Assembly (NCBI GenBank): GCA_036245525.1
Contig: BTPG01000008.1
Span: forward strand, 28,823,202-28,887,201
Direction of reading: 5' to 3'
DNA length: 64,000 bases
Origin: Semisulcospira habei
Taxonomy: Eukaryota > Mollusca > Gastropoda > Semisulcospiridae
Below the pieces are notes generated by a model. That model worked only from the letters and a program-made list of their open reading frames with translations, was not told the DNA's origin and made no database searches. Position 1 is the first letter of the stretch, and each line of letters opens with the position of its first letter. This document shows positions 1 to 10,429 of this stretch, piece by piece. The position numbers and the translations under genes were made by a program.

Positions 1-103
1 TGTCCCGGATTGGCCTCCGCAGCCACGAAAATGCCTGCAGACGACGTGGGCAAGCCCTATAGAATCTTCGTTCGCGAAGTCAAGCCAAGAAGAAGAAGAC
101 TGT
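1..103 (+). mobile_element. 3' end of a non-LTR retrotransposon (window edge)
   Basis: Reading in the third frame gives SRIGLRSHENAC followed by basic residues and a stop at 60-62. This resembles the C-terminal zinc-finger-like tail of many LINE ORF2 proteins. A GAA-rich tail follows at about 87-101. The rest of the element lies outside the window. The LINE reading rests on motif resemblance only. Confidence 0.45.
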
Positions 104-417
104 CTGAAGTCGAGAATTCTTCGTGTCGACATTTTTTTTCTGCGATGAATTGTTTCTTACAAAAACATTGATACGAAGCTGGTTAACGAACTCATCCAAT
201 ATCTTTATTGAAGCTAGCTGTATTCAAAATTTCAAATGAATATAACACAAATTACGGACTCAAAGGCGGGTCAACCGACTTTGTATAAACGGCAATTTTT
301 CTTTTTAATGAGTAATACAATCTAAAAATGCTGAAAAGTACTCCGAGATACATCTTAAAGAAAGCATTTCCTAATTTTTCAGAACAGTACGTACACAGAC
401 ACAGGAGAAATTCGTGT

Positions 418-421
<4 letters not shown>
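104..421. other. Unassigned A+T-rich sequence
   Basis: I see no coding potential, hairpin or repeat here before the CA microsatellite. Confidence 0.5.

Positions 422-478
<57 letters not shown>
422..478. repeat. (CA)n microsatellite
   Basis: Uninterrupted CA dinucleotides, about 28 units. Open frames crossing it on both strands (His-Thr or Cys-Val runs) are artefacts of the repeat. Confidence 0.97.
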
Positions 479-480
<2 letters not shown>

Positions 481-710
481 GCATGTTCAACTGCGCGGTT
501 CGGCGTAGATAGGCATGACGTAATTTGTATCGTGTTACTTCACTGTCAGAGTCTGATGTGTGCCAGCCTATGTTCGTCATTTACATGCTACGGAACGTGC
601 TCCGACCATCCCCATCTCAGAGTCTACCGTATTTTCAATACGACAGACAAAAAGACAACATCGTGCATATGAAACCGCGCTCTCAGAGAAAGTGTCCGCG
701 GGACATACTA

Positions 711-923
711 TTAACCCATCAAGCCCTGACACGCTACGACAGGATGCGATCGACCATGATAGTTCAAGGGTGGTGTCGGAATAGCTTGGCGCCTATAGGC
801 GCCAAGCTATTCCGACACCACCCTTGAACCGTCATGGTCGACCTGTCACCAGAACCGTGACACATACCTCAAAGGATCTCAAAAAAAAATCTGATGACTT
901 TAGCCTCAGGATGTAATGGATTA
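711..923. mobile_element. Family A/K chimeric TTAA hairpin element
   Basis: The left end is TTAA followed by A-type CCCATCAAGCCCTGACAC. The right end is K-type (AGCCTCAGGATGTAATGG then ATTA). The core at about 761-829 is a near-perfect palindrome with arms around TTGGCGCC-TATA-GGCGCCAA. Confidence 0.75.
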
Positions 924-957
924 GCTGAAACGCTACTGACTGCTTTCAGGACACGGG

Positions 958-1012
958 TGCTGGTCTGTGATGTTGGACCTTTAAAGACATTACAGACCGG
1001 CATACCAGCGCA
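958..1012. repeat. Family D hairpin, degenerate
   Basis: TGCTGGTCTGTGATGTTGGA pairs imperfectly with a decayed right arm. The usual GGCCTTACGG centre is eroded. Confidence 0.55.
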
Positions 1013-1209
1013 CTACTGCGTTTAAAAAAACTATACGCAAGAGACCACTAACCACTCGGAAACAACAAAGACGACAAGGGCCTGTGGTCATATCACATTC
1101 ACTCAACACCAAGGGCATGACTGAGCAAATTCCCTCTTCTAGAAGACAGCAGAATATTCAGATACATAATTATTCTCTGCTGGTCCTAGGTTTTGGAGCT
1201 TCGCTATTC

Positions 1210-1266
1210 AACCCCTTAGTTACGCGTCTTTTCCGCCCTGCGGTGTTGTCAGTATCAGTCCGGGGT
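1210..1266. repeat. Family O half-element
   Basis: Resembles the right half of the complete O palindrome near 60.84 kb (GCGTCTTTTCCG then a GTCAGTA-CAGTC end). A D-type half (AAAATCACAGACCGACACGC) follows at about 1272. Confidence 0.4.
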
Positions 1267-1384
1267 TGAGGCCCAAAATCACAGACCGACACGCACATTT
1301 TTGTGATACAGTACAAGCTAGACTGCATGGGGCGATATCAGAAACTGCTTTTATATTTCTGAAATTCATTCTATTTCTGTCATC

Positions 1385-1610
1385 TCAGTTCCTCAGACTG
1401 AATGAAAGGTTTCCACCATTTAAATTCTGAGGATGATTTTTTTTCTTCAGATTTTTTAGTCGTGCTATGAAAGCTACGTTACAGTTCAGACGATAGATTG
1501 ACCATGACAGTTCAAGGGTGGTGCCAGGACAGCTTGGCGCCTATAGGTGCCAAGCTGTCCTGACACAACCCTTGAACTATCTTGGTCAAATTAATCTTTT
1601 GTCAGGGTAT
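1385..1610. mobile_element. K-type element with A core (inverted)
   Basis: The left part matches the K right end in reverse (TCTGAGGATGA). The core palindrome is 1497-1590, from TTGACCATGACAGTTCAAGG to the complementary CTTGAAC-TTGGTCAA. Both arms carry the variant AGGACAGC/GCTGTCCT, so the change is mirrored. Confidence 0.65.
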
Positions 1611-1680
1611 ATCCGGATTTTATTTGTAAGTAAAACCACAACAAAGATAATTAATGAAACAACAAAGATAATTAATGAAG

Positions 1681-1846
1681 ACTGTACACCAAAAAGGTGA
1701 CTGCCAAGCGTGTAAAATGCAAAAGAAATCCCCCCCCCCCCCCTCCAAACAAGAGAAACACGCTCATATGACAAGTAGAACGCACCTGTATTGTACATAT
1801 CCTTTCCAAGCGTACTTTCTTTTTTGGGGACTTCTTTGCACACGTA
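1681..1846. repeat. Family M foldback with poly-C tract
   Basis: Left part GGTGACTGCCAAGCGTGTAA matches the other M copies near 53.9 and 41.5 kb. The right part is an imperfect reverse complement (GCGTACTTTC, GGGGACTTCTTTGCAC). A run of 13 C lies at 1730-1742. Confidence 0.55.
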
Positions 1847-1851
1847 TATAA

Positions 1852-2048
1852 TTAACTCATTCAACCCGACGCACGTATTTCCCAATTTTGGAGGCATCAT
1901 CTAACGACTATGCACCTGTTGCAGGAGATGGATCGACCATGATAATTCAAGGGTAGTGCCAGATTAGCTTGGCGCCGACAGGCACTACCCTTGAATTATC
2001 ATGGTCGACCCATCTCCTGCTGTAGTGCGTCAGCGCTGAATGGGATAA
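1852..2048. mobile_element. Family A TTAA hairpin element
   Basis: TTAA at 1852-1855, then CTCATTCAACCCGACGCACG. The central palindrome is 1920-2019 and the right end GCGCTGAATGGGATAA has a decayed TTAA. The right inner arm lacks the GCCAAGCTAATCTG segment, so the deletion lies at the hairpin centre. Confidence 0.85.
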
Positions 2049-2404
2049 AATCCTTGTGACATAAACCATGCAAGAATATAGGAAGACTCCAAATACACGA
2101 TACAGGTTTGAAACTTGCGAATAAAACATTCTTCTAGTGTTTTACACCTGTGTGAAACACTTTCAATTTTGGATCTTGTTATTTATCTCGCGTGCAGAAC
2201 AGACCTTCAAGGTTTGATTTTTTTCCCCCGGAGCAATAACACTGACGCCTGCAATTGCTTTCCTGAAATTAGCAATGTAATCATTTATTTATCACGGCAT
2301 CGCAGTTGCCAGGTACAAACATCCACTGAACTGCTAACTGGACACATGCATCCACAGGCAAAAAAAAAATAAATAAAAAGATTCGTTGATTCCCTGGTCA
2401 TCTC
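2049..2404. other. Unassigned sequence
   Basis: Nothing recognisable apart from an A-rich stretch at about 2359-2380. Confidence 0.5.
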
Positions 2405-2612
2405 TTAACTCATTCAGCCCGACGCACGTATTTCCCAAATTTTGGAGGCGTAATCTAATGACTAATACACCAGTTGCAGAAGGTGGATTGACCATGATAA
2501 TTCAAGGGCAGTGCCAGATTAGCTTGGCGCCAACAGGCGCCAAGCTAATCTGGCACAACCCTTCCATTATCATGGTCGACCCATCTCCTGCTGTAGTGCG
2601 TCAGGACGGGTC
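2405..2612. mobile_element. Family A TTAA hairpin element
   Basis: TTAA at 2405-2408 plus CTCATTCAGCCCGACGCACG. The core arms around 2507-2560 pair closely, and the TAGTGCGTCAGGACGGG end lacks an intact right TTAA. Confidence 0.85.
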
Positions 2613-2633
2613 TTTATGTTCTACAACCCATGT

Positions 2634-2876
2634 TTAACCCTTTTTATTCTGATACACTACTGCCTGAAATTAATTTGACTATGATAGTTCAAGGGTGGTG
2701 CCAAAATAGCTTAGAGCCTGAAGCACCAAACTATTGTGGCACAACCCATAAACTAAAATGGTTCATCTACCTCCTAATCTGTAATGTAGCTTTTATAGGA
2801 CAATAAGCCTTTTTCTGTGGGGGTAGGGGGGGGGGGGGGGGTAAATTAGCCTCAGAATGGGACCCAACGATCATCC
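2634..2876. mobile_element. Family K TTAA element
   Basis: TTAA at 2634-2637 then CCCTTTTTATTCTGATACAC. The degenerate core uses the A-type hairpin. The right end is CAGCCTCAGAATGGGA-like. A G run at 2826-2841 sits in the right arm. Confidence 0.65.
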
Positions 2877-2924
2877 ATGCCTGTGCGTGTATCTGTGTGT
2901 ACCACGTGTAGACAGGTGCCTGAT

Positions 2925-2992
2925 TTTGGACCTTAAGGCTCGTATCCGTAAGGTCTAAAATCCTGGGTCATCGCACACGCAAATATTATGCT
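2925..2992. repeat. Family D hairpin
   Basis: Arms TGATTTTGGACCTTAAGGCT and CCGTAAGGTCTAAAATC are separated by a few bases. The outer TGCTGG/CCAGCA part is eroded. Confidence 0.65.
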
Positions 2993-3036
2993 GGTCCTTG
3001 ATTCTGACCCAAACCGCCCAAATAACACATTCGTGT

Positions 3037-3242
3037 TTAGCCTCATGACCGCCTACCTAAATTTGAGAAGTGTCACGTAACGACTGTTTACTCATCAGTG
3101 TAGGAGATGGATCGACCATCCATGACAATTCAAGGGTAGCGCCAGATTAGCTTGGCGCCATCAGGCGCCAAGCTAATCTGGCACTATCCTTGAATTATCA
3201 TGGTCGAACCATCTCCTGCTGTATGTAGTGCGTCGGGGCTAA
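3037..3242. mobile_element. Family A hairpin element
   Basis: The core palindrome is about 3102-3222, with GCCAGATTAGCTTGGCGCC facing its reverse complement. A CATC duplication inside GACCATCCATGACAATTC lengthens the left arm. The end TGCGTCGGGGCT runs into an O-type fragment (3236-3300). Confidence 0.8.
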
Positions 3243-3397
3243 AAGATATCGCGTCTTTTCCCGCACAGCGGTACCGTCAGTAGCAGTCATGGAAATTACT
3301 AAGGTTTCGTTTGCAACAAACGACTCCCAACAAAAGAACGACAGCGAAGTCACGGCGAATAACCAGCTTCTGCCATAAGCATAGACAATGCTCTGAA

Positions 3398-3464
3398 CAT
3401 CTCCAAGAGGCACATATCCTCATGAGCCTTCCTGGCTCATGTGGATCTCCTCCTCTTGAAGATG
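3398..3464. mobile_element. Family B hairpin core
   Basis: CATCTCCAAGAGGCACATATCC folds against GGATCTCCTCCTCTTGAAGATG. The loop region is shortened. Confidence 0.65.
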
Positions 3465-3816
3465 TCTGGAGCGTTGTCTTACTTGTGGTACACGCATTTA
3501 GTCAGCCGTGACTTCGCTCTCGTTCGGTTTTTGGAGGTCGTCCGTAGCAAACAAAACCTCAATATTAACGGAGAGTTTGGAGCAAAGACCATCTAAAACC
3601 ATCAGCACGTCAGTCAAAAAAAAAATAAAAAATGGCACTCTACATGCGAACGCGTAAAAGACCAAGACAGCACGCACACGGGAAGCTGCTAAACTGAAGA
3701 AATCTATTCAACGTAAACTCGGCCGTCCCTGCATCATCACGTACATTACACTGCGAGCTTTGCCAAGCCATTGACGGATACACCTACATGAAATTGCTAA
3801 ATTGCTCTGTCCACAG
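3465..3816. other. Unassigned sequence
   Basis: No supported gene or hairpin. Confidence 0.5.
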
Positions 3817-3820
3817 GCGC

Positions 3821-3890
3821 GCGCGGTGGTCTGTGATTTTGGACCTTACGGCTCAAGAGCCGTAAGGTCCAAAATCGCAGACCCCCGCGC
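3821..3890. repeat. Family D hairpin, near perfect
   Basis: A 70-bp palindrome: about 33-bp arms (TCTGTGATTTTGGACCTTAC and its complement) meet at GGCTC-AA-GAGCC. The outer GCGCGG/CCGCGC ends also pair. Confidence 0.9.
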
Positions 3891-4068
3891 ATAAATGTAC
3901 GTGCACTAAATGCACGGATACAACACAACGAAGTTAATGACATTTAAGGACAAGCCAGCCGGTCATGGAACTACAGTTCAGTTCAGCTCGGTCAAGATGG
4001 GATCTCTGCGCTCTTAAAAGGCCCATACGCGCTCCATCCCACCCATAAGCGTTCCTTTCGATACTGTA

Positions 4069-5411
4069 CAATACAATACAATACAATACAATACAATAAT
4101 ACTTTATTAATCCCTCATGGGGAAACTCGCTGTCTGCCCATACAACACATGGCATCATCATTCACTCAGTGAAATAATTAAATAACCCATAACTTTCAAT
4201 TAAAGAAATGAACTGTAACAGACGTATTGTTAACTTTGTCAGTAACACTTTTGGCATCGGCTTTGTGCCGGCTTCTGGTGTCAGCAATTGCAGTGAACTA
4301 GACACTATCTACTGATATTACTGTTGAAGAGGGTAACAGCCTGAGGGACAAAAGAGTTGGCATAACGTGATATACTACTTTTGGGTACTCGAAGTCTGCC
4401 ACTTCGTTCGATACGTCTGCTGTCAAATTCATATCTAAGTGGATGTGTTTTGTCATCAAGAATGTCAGCCAGTTTGTTCGTAATCCGTCTGTTGTACAGT
4501 GCGTCCAAAGTATCCTGGGCCCAACCAATCGCCCCGCCCCCTTTTTCGGATTACTTTCTTAAGACGATCTTGCTCTCTTTTACATAAATTTCTACCCCAG
4601 CACGTCCAGTCCAAAGGTTAGAACGCGAAAAATACTGGAGCAGTAAAATATCTGTAAAAGCTGAGAGCCTACATTAAATGATCTGAGCTTTCGCAAACAG
4701 TAAAGACGGGTATGCGTTTGTTTTTCACAATAGCATCTGTGTTTTGTTTCCAGTTGAGCGCGTTGTCAAAAGCAACACCTAAATACTTGTAGGGCTCTAC
4801 ACGATCAACCTCTGTTCCCTTGATGACAACAGGATCGGGATGATGTTTGTTTTTCCTGAAATCTATGACCATCTCTTTTGTTTTGCCAACATGTATTTCA
4901 AGATAGTTTCTATCGCACCACTCTACAAAGTCGTCGATCTTCTGTCGATAGTGTCTGTTGTCCTCATCTGTAATCTGACCTGTCAGTGCCGTGTCGTCGG
5001 TGTATTTGTCTATGACACAGTCGTCATGAGTGGCTCTACAGTCCGCTGTATACAAAGAAAACAAAAAAGGCGACAGGACAGTACCCTGTGGTGCACCGGT
5101 GTTGGTAAAAAGTACATCTGAGATTAGATCAGAACTATTTCTGACATACTTTGGGCGGTTAGTGAGATAGTCCCAAACCCAAAGAGTGGTAGAGGCATTT
5201 ATGTTCATGTGAACTAGTTTGGAAGCGAGTATGTGTGGCTGAATGGTGTTAAAAGCAGACGAAAAATCATAGAACATCAGTCGAGTGGAGGCTCCTGGTT
5301 ATTCTAAATGAGAGTAGATGTTGTTTACAACATGCAAAATGCCATCATCAACACCTCTTCGCCTTCTGTAAGCAAACTGAAAGGGGTCCATAAAATCAGA
5401 AACCTGTATGG
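4069..5411 (-). pseudogene. Rex1/CR1-like LINE, 5'-truncated, minus strand
   Basis: This is the reverse-transcriptase half of a non-LTR retrotransposon ending in an (AATAC)n tail at 4069-4098. The frame 5277-4669 encodes RT motif A (FYDFSSAFNTI), motif B (GAPQGTVLSPFLF) and motif C as KYTDDTALT, so the usual YADD is YTDD here. Upstream, 5400-5290 reads FQFAYRRRRGVDDGI before a stop and frame disruption. Downstream, 4650-4300 carries frame-shifted LYNRRITNKLADIL and RYANSFVPQAVTLFNS, typical of the Rex1/CR1 C-terminus. No endonuclease remains. It is almost certainly dead as an enzyme source. It abuts a second copy in opposite orientation at 5412. The clade assignment is from recognisable C-terminal motifs, not a tree. 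Confidence 0.85.
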
Positions 5412-6151
5412 TGAAAAAAAAAACCGCATACCCGTCTTTACTGTTTGAGAAAGCTCAGATCATTTAATGTAAGCACTCAGCTTTTACAGATGTTTTACTG
5501 CTCCAGTATTGTTAGCGTTCTAACTTTTGGACTCACGTGCTGGGGTAGAGATTTATGTAAAAGAGATCAAGATCGTCTTAACACGGTAATCCGGAAAGGG
5601 GGCGGGGTGATTGGTAGGGCACAGGATACTTTGGACACACTGTACAACAGACGGATTACGAACAAAAACACATCCACTTAGATATGAATTTGACAGCAGA
5701 CGTATTGAACGAAGTGGCAGACTTCGAGTGCCCAAAAGTAGTACATCACGTTATGCCAACTCTTTTGTCCCTCAGGCTGTTACCCTTTTCAATAGTAATA
5801 TCCGTAGATAGTGTCTGTCAACATTCTTTAGTTCTTTAGTACTAGACCTTTCAGTAGTTCACTGGAACATTGCTGACACCAGAAGCACAAGAGGAATCCA
5901 CCATAAGTGTTTCTGATGCCAAGAGTGTTACAAAGGTTACAATACGTCTGTTACAGTTCATCTCTTTAATTGAGAGTTATGGGTTATTTAATTATTTCCA
6001 TGAGTGATTGGTGATGCCATGTGTTGTCTGTGCAGACAGTGAATTTACCCATGAGGGATTAATACAGTATTATTGTATTGTATTGTATTGTATTGTATTG
6101 TATTGTATTGTATTGTATTGTATTGTATTGTATTGTATTGTATTGTATTGC
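5412..6151 (+). pseudogene. Rex1/CR1-like LINE 3' fragment, plus strand
   Basis: This C-terminal and 3' UTR fragment of the same LINE family starts at GTGAAAAAAAAAACCGCATA. It encodes KLRSFNVSTQLLQMFYCSSI and GRDLCKRDQDRLNTVIRKGG before decaying. It ends in a long (TATTG)n tail at about 6068-6151. It shares the unusual ACCCGTCTTTACTG segment with the minus-strand neighbour; the copy at 51.25 kb lacks it. The pair are therefore the same subfamily or an inverted duplication. Confidence 0.85.
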
Positions 6152-7106
6152 AAGTACAATGCCAAATGTCGAAATTCGTCGTTTGGAGGGTGTATTGTTT
6201 TTGTACCCGAGTCGCGGATTTATCGTCTGCATCGGTCTCGTTTTGAATTAATATGCATATTTATGAGCTACGTCACAAGGCAGAACCCGGCCGACTATCA
6301 GTGTATTGCAATACTGCAGGTCACGAGGTCATCGGTGTGGTGTACATACGTGTCGTGTCAGTGTATACGTGTACTAATGTTCTCCGGCATCGCTTTGACG
6401 TAATTTTTCACAAGAAAGTAGAATAAACCTTCCATACTCGCTATGCTGTCAAAATCACAATGCGGGTTCCGTTCGAATTGCTAGTATTTACTAGTAACGA
6501 TCGTGCTTACAGTAGTGCACCGTTAGCGTGACCTTTGGTCCTTCACCCCTCGCAAACACGCACCTTATTCCATCATTGAAACAGAACATTGGTATTTATA
6601 CCCACTTTCTGCACTGCAGTCAATTTCACATCTCACAGATCGATGTCTATGTAACTGAAAGCATCAAGATTGGAAACCGCAAATGCACCATCGCAGCAGA
6701 AACACTACCTCTCTGAATCGAGTGAATGAGAGCCCGCACAGACAAAAAACATGTTACGACCAGCGATGTGCAACTTTGACACACACCGTAGTTTTCAGAT
6801 ATCTGCAGCATAAAATGTGATAACTAGCTTGTAACTATACGATAAAACAGGTTTAAAATCTTGCGAAATCAGTAAGAGATAAATTTTACTGAAGATCATG
6901 AATTCTGAAAATCACTAGCACTCGCGGAACTATAGAAAGATCGACAAAGACCGTAGATTACCTCCTGATTCAGCAGGAAAGCGACAAATTCCGCGTGGGC
7001 GGTCAAGCCAAGCCCTTGCTTTACGCGTTGCCACATGTCCATATTTCCTTGTCCGATGTCAATTCTACTTAGGGATATCTTGTATCTCTTCCTCTTTCTT
7101 CTCTTC
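6152..7106. other. Unassigned sequence
   Basis: No hairpin or reliable coding signal. Short frames here lack family resemblance. Confidence 0.45.
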
Positions 7107-7348
7107 AATTCCGAGTCTCCATCTCCCCTGTGCCTTTGCGGAGAAGCAGAGCAGACCACAGAGCACATCCTCCAGGACTGTGGGATCCACCAGCTGCTGA
7201 GGGAGGAGATATGGCCGAAGCCCGCCACTCTACAAGAGAAACTGTGCGGGCCTGTGGAGGCGCTACAGAGGACCACAGATTTCATTTTGAGAGCCAAACT
7301 CCAAGTGTGACGGCGTTCGAGAAGAAGAAGAAGAAGAATTCCGAGTCT
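7107..7348 (+). mobile_element. 5'-truncated LINE insertion with 12-bp target duplication
   Basis: AATTCCGAGTCT occurs at 7107-7118 and again at 7337-7348. Between them lies a 218-bp insert. It encodes the C-terminal end of a LINE ORF (CLCGEAEQTTEHILQDCGIH, then FILRAKLQV and a stop), followed by an (AAG)n tail at 7320-7336. CxC...HILxDC is typical of the C-terminal Cys/His region in Jockey/I-type LINE proteins. This is a classic target-primed insertion truncated at its 5' end. Confidence 0.85.
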
Positions 7349-8087
7349 GTCATTGTCGGCGCGAGTCGATCATACTTTCTTTCTTTTTTTTTTTCTTCGC
7401 TAGTTCATCCGCCATCTTGTCTCTGATTGGTTATAATTATGCAGATATAAGGTCGTATAGAATAGTTATGACGTCAGCTACCATCGCCTATCAGAAGCAA
7501 TCTCTTTAGGTATCCGTCAGAAGATTCCGGTGGGCCTCTTTTCGCTTTGAACGGACGAAAGAACGCATTTGGTGGGACAATAGGGTGGCCACTGTCTAAG
7601 AGGGTATGTATACTGAAGCCCAGTAAAAGCTTTTTGAGAACTGAAGCCTTAAAAGAGGTCGGGCGTGTTTCTAAGCGTGTATCTTTCTTTGGAGAGATTT
7701 TCTTAACATATCAATCAGACATTGTCCTTGACCTCACACTGCTGATCCATCTCAGCAGACGTATGGGCCCGGCATTAAGCCGATCCTAAAAATTGAACTT
7801 TTTCGATCCCAGAAGTGCAACAGATAAACAGGCAGTAACAAGCAAAATGCGCCCGAATCTCCATAGCCAACGGCGACTTCTGGAAACGTGCACTGACAAA
7901 TCGAGTCATAACGACTCTTATTTGTTGCGCGCCGGAAAATATTAGCTTTTCTCGTTTTCAGCTCTAATTTTTTTTTCACTCAAGCCAAGAGCGGAAGCGC
8001 GAATTTGGAGGCATCGGAATCCTTAATTCCCTTGGGCTTATGAGAGCAAACTTTTTCTGTTACTGCAATGACCTACAACAGCTGACC
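7349..8087. other. Unassigned sequence
   Basis: T-rich tract at about 7379-7396. No gene or hairpin is supported. Confidence 0.45.
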
Positions 8088-8148
8088 TTTTGCAGTTTTG
8101 CGCGCAGGTCTACTGCGGCCGACGTCGGCCGGTTGACTTTTTGCGCAC
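8088..8148. repeat. Family F hairpin, degenerate
   Basis: The centre GGCCGACGTCGGCC (8117-8130) is a perfect palindrome. The outer arms TTTTGCGCGCAGGTC and GACTTTTTGCGC match other F copies imperfectly. Confidence 0.7.
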
Positions 8149-8170
8149 TGCGTCGGAACATTTCGCTAAC

Positions 8171-8582
8171 GATTTTTGATAATTGATTGATTGTACATTG
8201 CTTAACGTCCCGACAGCAACAAGACTTTCTCAGGACGTGCCTGCACTGCATGTGAAAAAAAACCCAAACAGAATATTGAATGTATGTCGCCAACCGGTCC
8301 AATACGTTAAATAAACCTACAACATGGGGCCTAAATAAAGCTAAGACCATTTAGCAACACACATCCAACATCAAGAGCTACAGGCAGCGCAGACAGTAGG
8401 GAGAGTTTAAAAAAGGAAAATACAGGTGAATGGACCAAGGGTAGGCAGAAACACATGCCCCAGAATAGAAGGAAAACCCACCGTGACCCTGTGGGGCTGA
8501 CCAGGGTGACCCTGGGAACTAAAAAGTAGTTAACCCCACCCAAGTCCCCCAGGGCAGACCCGGGTGGGGAGATTTTTGATAA
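8171..8582 (-). mobile_element. SINE-like retroelement, copy 1, with 12-bp target duplication
   Basis: GATTTTTGATAA occurs at 8171-8182 and 8571-8582, bounding a 388-bp insert (8183-8570). On the minus strand it starts CCCCACCCGGGTCTGCCCTG and ends GTACAATCAATCAA, an (ATCA)n-like tail. Two further copies (30168-30415, 63071-63483) have their own target duplications. No coding potential. I see no convincing tRNA A/B boxes, so the promoter origin is unknown. Confidence 0.85.
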
Positions 8583-9151
8583 GCGACGATTCTCTCTGCA
8601 ATGGGTTAGATCAAGGACATGCATCAGCACACTTGCAGACAAGTGACATGGGCTAGTTCAGCAAAAACCGTTTTCAGAAATCTGGTGAAGGGCACGACAC
8701 GATAAGCACGACAGGGAAAAGATAGATATAACAGGAGAAGATTGACCGCACCCACTTTTCCCCTTCATTTTCTTGCGCGCAGTCCTCTCTTTCAATAATC
8801 CATTTCAAAATTTACTGATTACGTCAACCTTTTCTCACCTAAGGCTGATTTAGGGATAGCCTTAAGTCTATCATCTCACCGATCTATAGAAAACAGCAGG
8901 CAATTAACAGCTAGGCTTACTAATTACAATTATTGTTGATTGACAAAATAAGGACAAGAGGCTTTGGCGCAGACTACGGTTTCTTAGAAAAGAATGAAGC
9001 GTTTCATCTATCAAATTTCCTCAATAAAAATTCCACCAGCATAATCACTTGACAAGTACTGAAGAGTAGTTATATAAAATTATATGTCACAGAATGAAGA
9101 ATCGATGAGCACGTCCGTCTGAGGGCATTCACGTGCGGCCAGTACCTGCCG
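8583..9151. other. Unassigned sequence
   Basis: No supported feature. Confidence 0.45.
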
Positions 9152-9217
9152 GCAAGAGACATAGATTCTCACGAGCCCCTGCGACTGCAGGGCCTCATGA
9201 GAATATATGTCTCTTGC
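9152..9217. mobile_element. Family B hairpin core
   Basis: A 66-bp foldback, subtype GACATAG/ATATGTC with ATTCTC/GAGAAT arms. Confidence 0.85.
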
Positions 9218-9843
9218 AGATAGACCGTCAAGGTGACAATGTGCACTCCGTAACCCCTTGTTCTCAGCCAGAATACTGACCCTTACATACGAACAAACAG
9301 CGGACCCCTTTCTCCATGCCAAAGGAACAGACCTTCGTCATTTTTCGCACTCCAAAGGCTCGTGGAAATCTGCGTCCGTGCAAGAAACGTCAGCACTTTG
9401 TAATCTATGCATGTTTCAGATACAGGGGAGGTTGTTAGGGTTTTCTCATCAATTTATACTATTGGGACGTCCTGCATAAGCCTTCATCCAAGATTTATCT
9501 CCCGCTTCCATACTCTCTAAGCATGGAGATCGAAATCGATAGAGTCGGCACGCAAAAACAAGGCGGCCCTAAAGCCGAACTCCAACAAGCAAAGACAATG
9601 AAGCGGTCACTGCATTAAACTACTAAGCAAAAGTGCTACAGGCATCTTCAAAAGTGAACTTGGTCAAGCAAAGGTCACTGCAGGACACAAATACACACAG
9701 GCACATTACACTTCTTTTCAGACAGAATAATGGGTATAGGAATTTGTTGGCTAGACGTCTAATGAACGCATTTGTGCTGTACACGGCTTGACCGAGAAAA
9801 TAACAAACAAAAAAACGCTCTGTAAAAGCAAGAACGAAACGGT
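9218..9843. other. Unassigned sequence
   Basis: No supported feature. Confidence 0.45.
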
Positions 9844-10051
9844 TTAACACTTCCATTGCCGAGAAAAAAGTGAACACGATCCAATTGCAAGAGACACAGA
9901 TCATCATGAGCCCCCGCGACTGCGGGGGCTCTTGGGGATCTCTTCCTCTTGCTCAGACCAATTTGTATCCGTGTTTCTTGGACGGGTTTGGCATTCAGTC
10001 GTTGAATGAATAAAAATTTCAGAAACAAAAATGTGGCAGGAATCGGGTTAA
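9844..10051. mobile_element. Family B TTAA element, complete
   Basis: TTAA at 9844-9847 and 10048-10051. Left end CACTTCCATTGCCGAGAAAA, right end GTGGCAGGAATCGGG. The hairpin core is 9887-9952 with a damaged right arm. Confidence 0.85.
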
Positions 10052-10123
10052 CATCGGGTCTGGATTTTGTGCACCTGACAAGAAGCGTAGGGAGGTATCC
10101 ATTACTCTCCAAACCGCATATTA

Positions 10124-10219
10124 TACACTGAGGAGCAAAAGAAACGCGACACTATCGGAGTCACATTGAATGTTTCCGACGATTTCCATTACGTCGCATT
10201 TCTTCTGCTCGTCATTCTA
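10124..10219. mobile_element. Family E foldback (TA-inserting)
   Basis: CACTGAGGAGCAAAAGAAAC at the left pairs with GCATTTCTTCTGCTCGTCA at the right. Inner arms meet around TGTTTCCGACGAT. Confidence 0.75.
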
Positions 10220-10335
10220 GAATCGTCCGCAAAGAGCTGTCCAAAAATACGCGTACCACAGACCACAGCAATTTGAAATATTTGCTGGATGTGGACCGCA
10301 TGTGACGAGAGAACAGATATTCATCTTTCCAGTAC

Positions 10336-10429
10336 GCAAAAGGTCTTCGGGCCGACGACGGCCGCAGTGGGCCCGCGCACTGTCGTGCGCGGGCCCACTG
10401 CGGCCGTCTTCGGCCCGAAGACGTTTTGC
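10336..10429. repeat. Family F GC-rich hairpin, complete
   Basis: A 94-bp palindrome with about 45-bp arms and only a few mismatches. Left arm starts GCAAAAGGTCTTCGGGCCGA, the centre is GCGCAC-TGTC-GTGCGC. It is very CpG-rich. Confidence 0.92.

Noticed and set aside
328..672. Open frames across CA, TA, GT and GA tracts (also near 10.8, 24.8, 49.3, 52.1, 58.3 and 59.4 kb)
   Set aside because: They are long only because dinucleotide repeats lack stops; the peptides are His-Thr, Tyr-Ile, Cys-Val or Arg-Glu runs with no ordinary coding sequence around them.
6008..6403. 131-codon plus-strand frame
   Set aside because: Most of it is the (TATTG)n LINE tail translated as a Leu-Tyr-Cys-Ile repeat.
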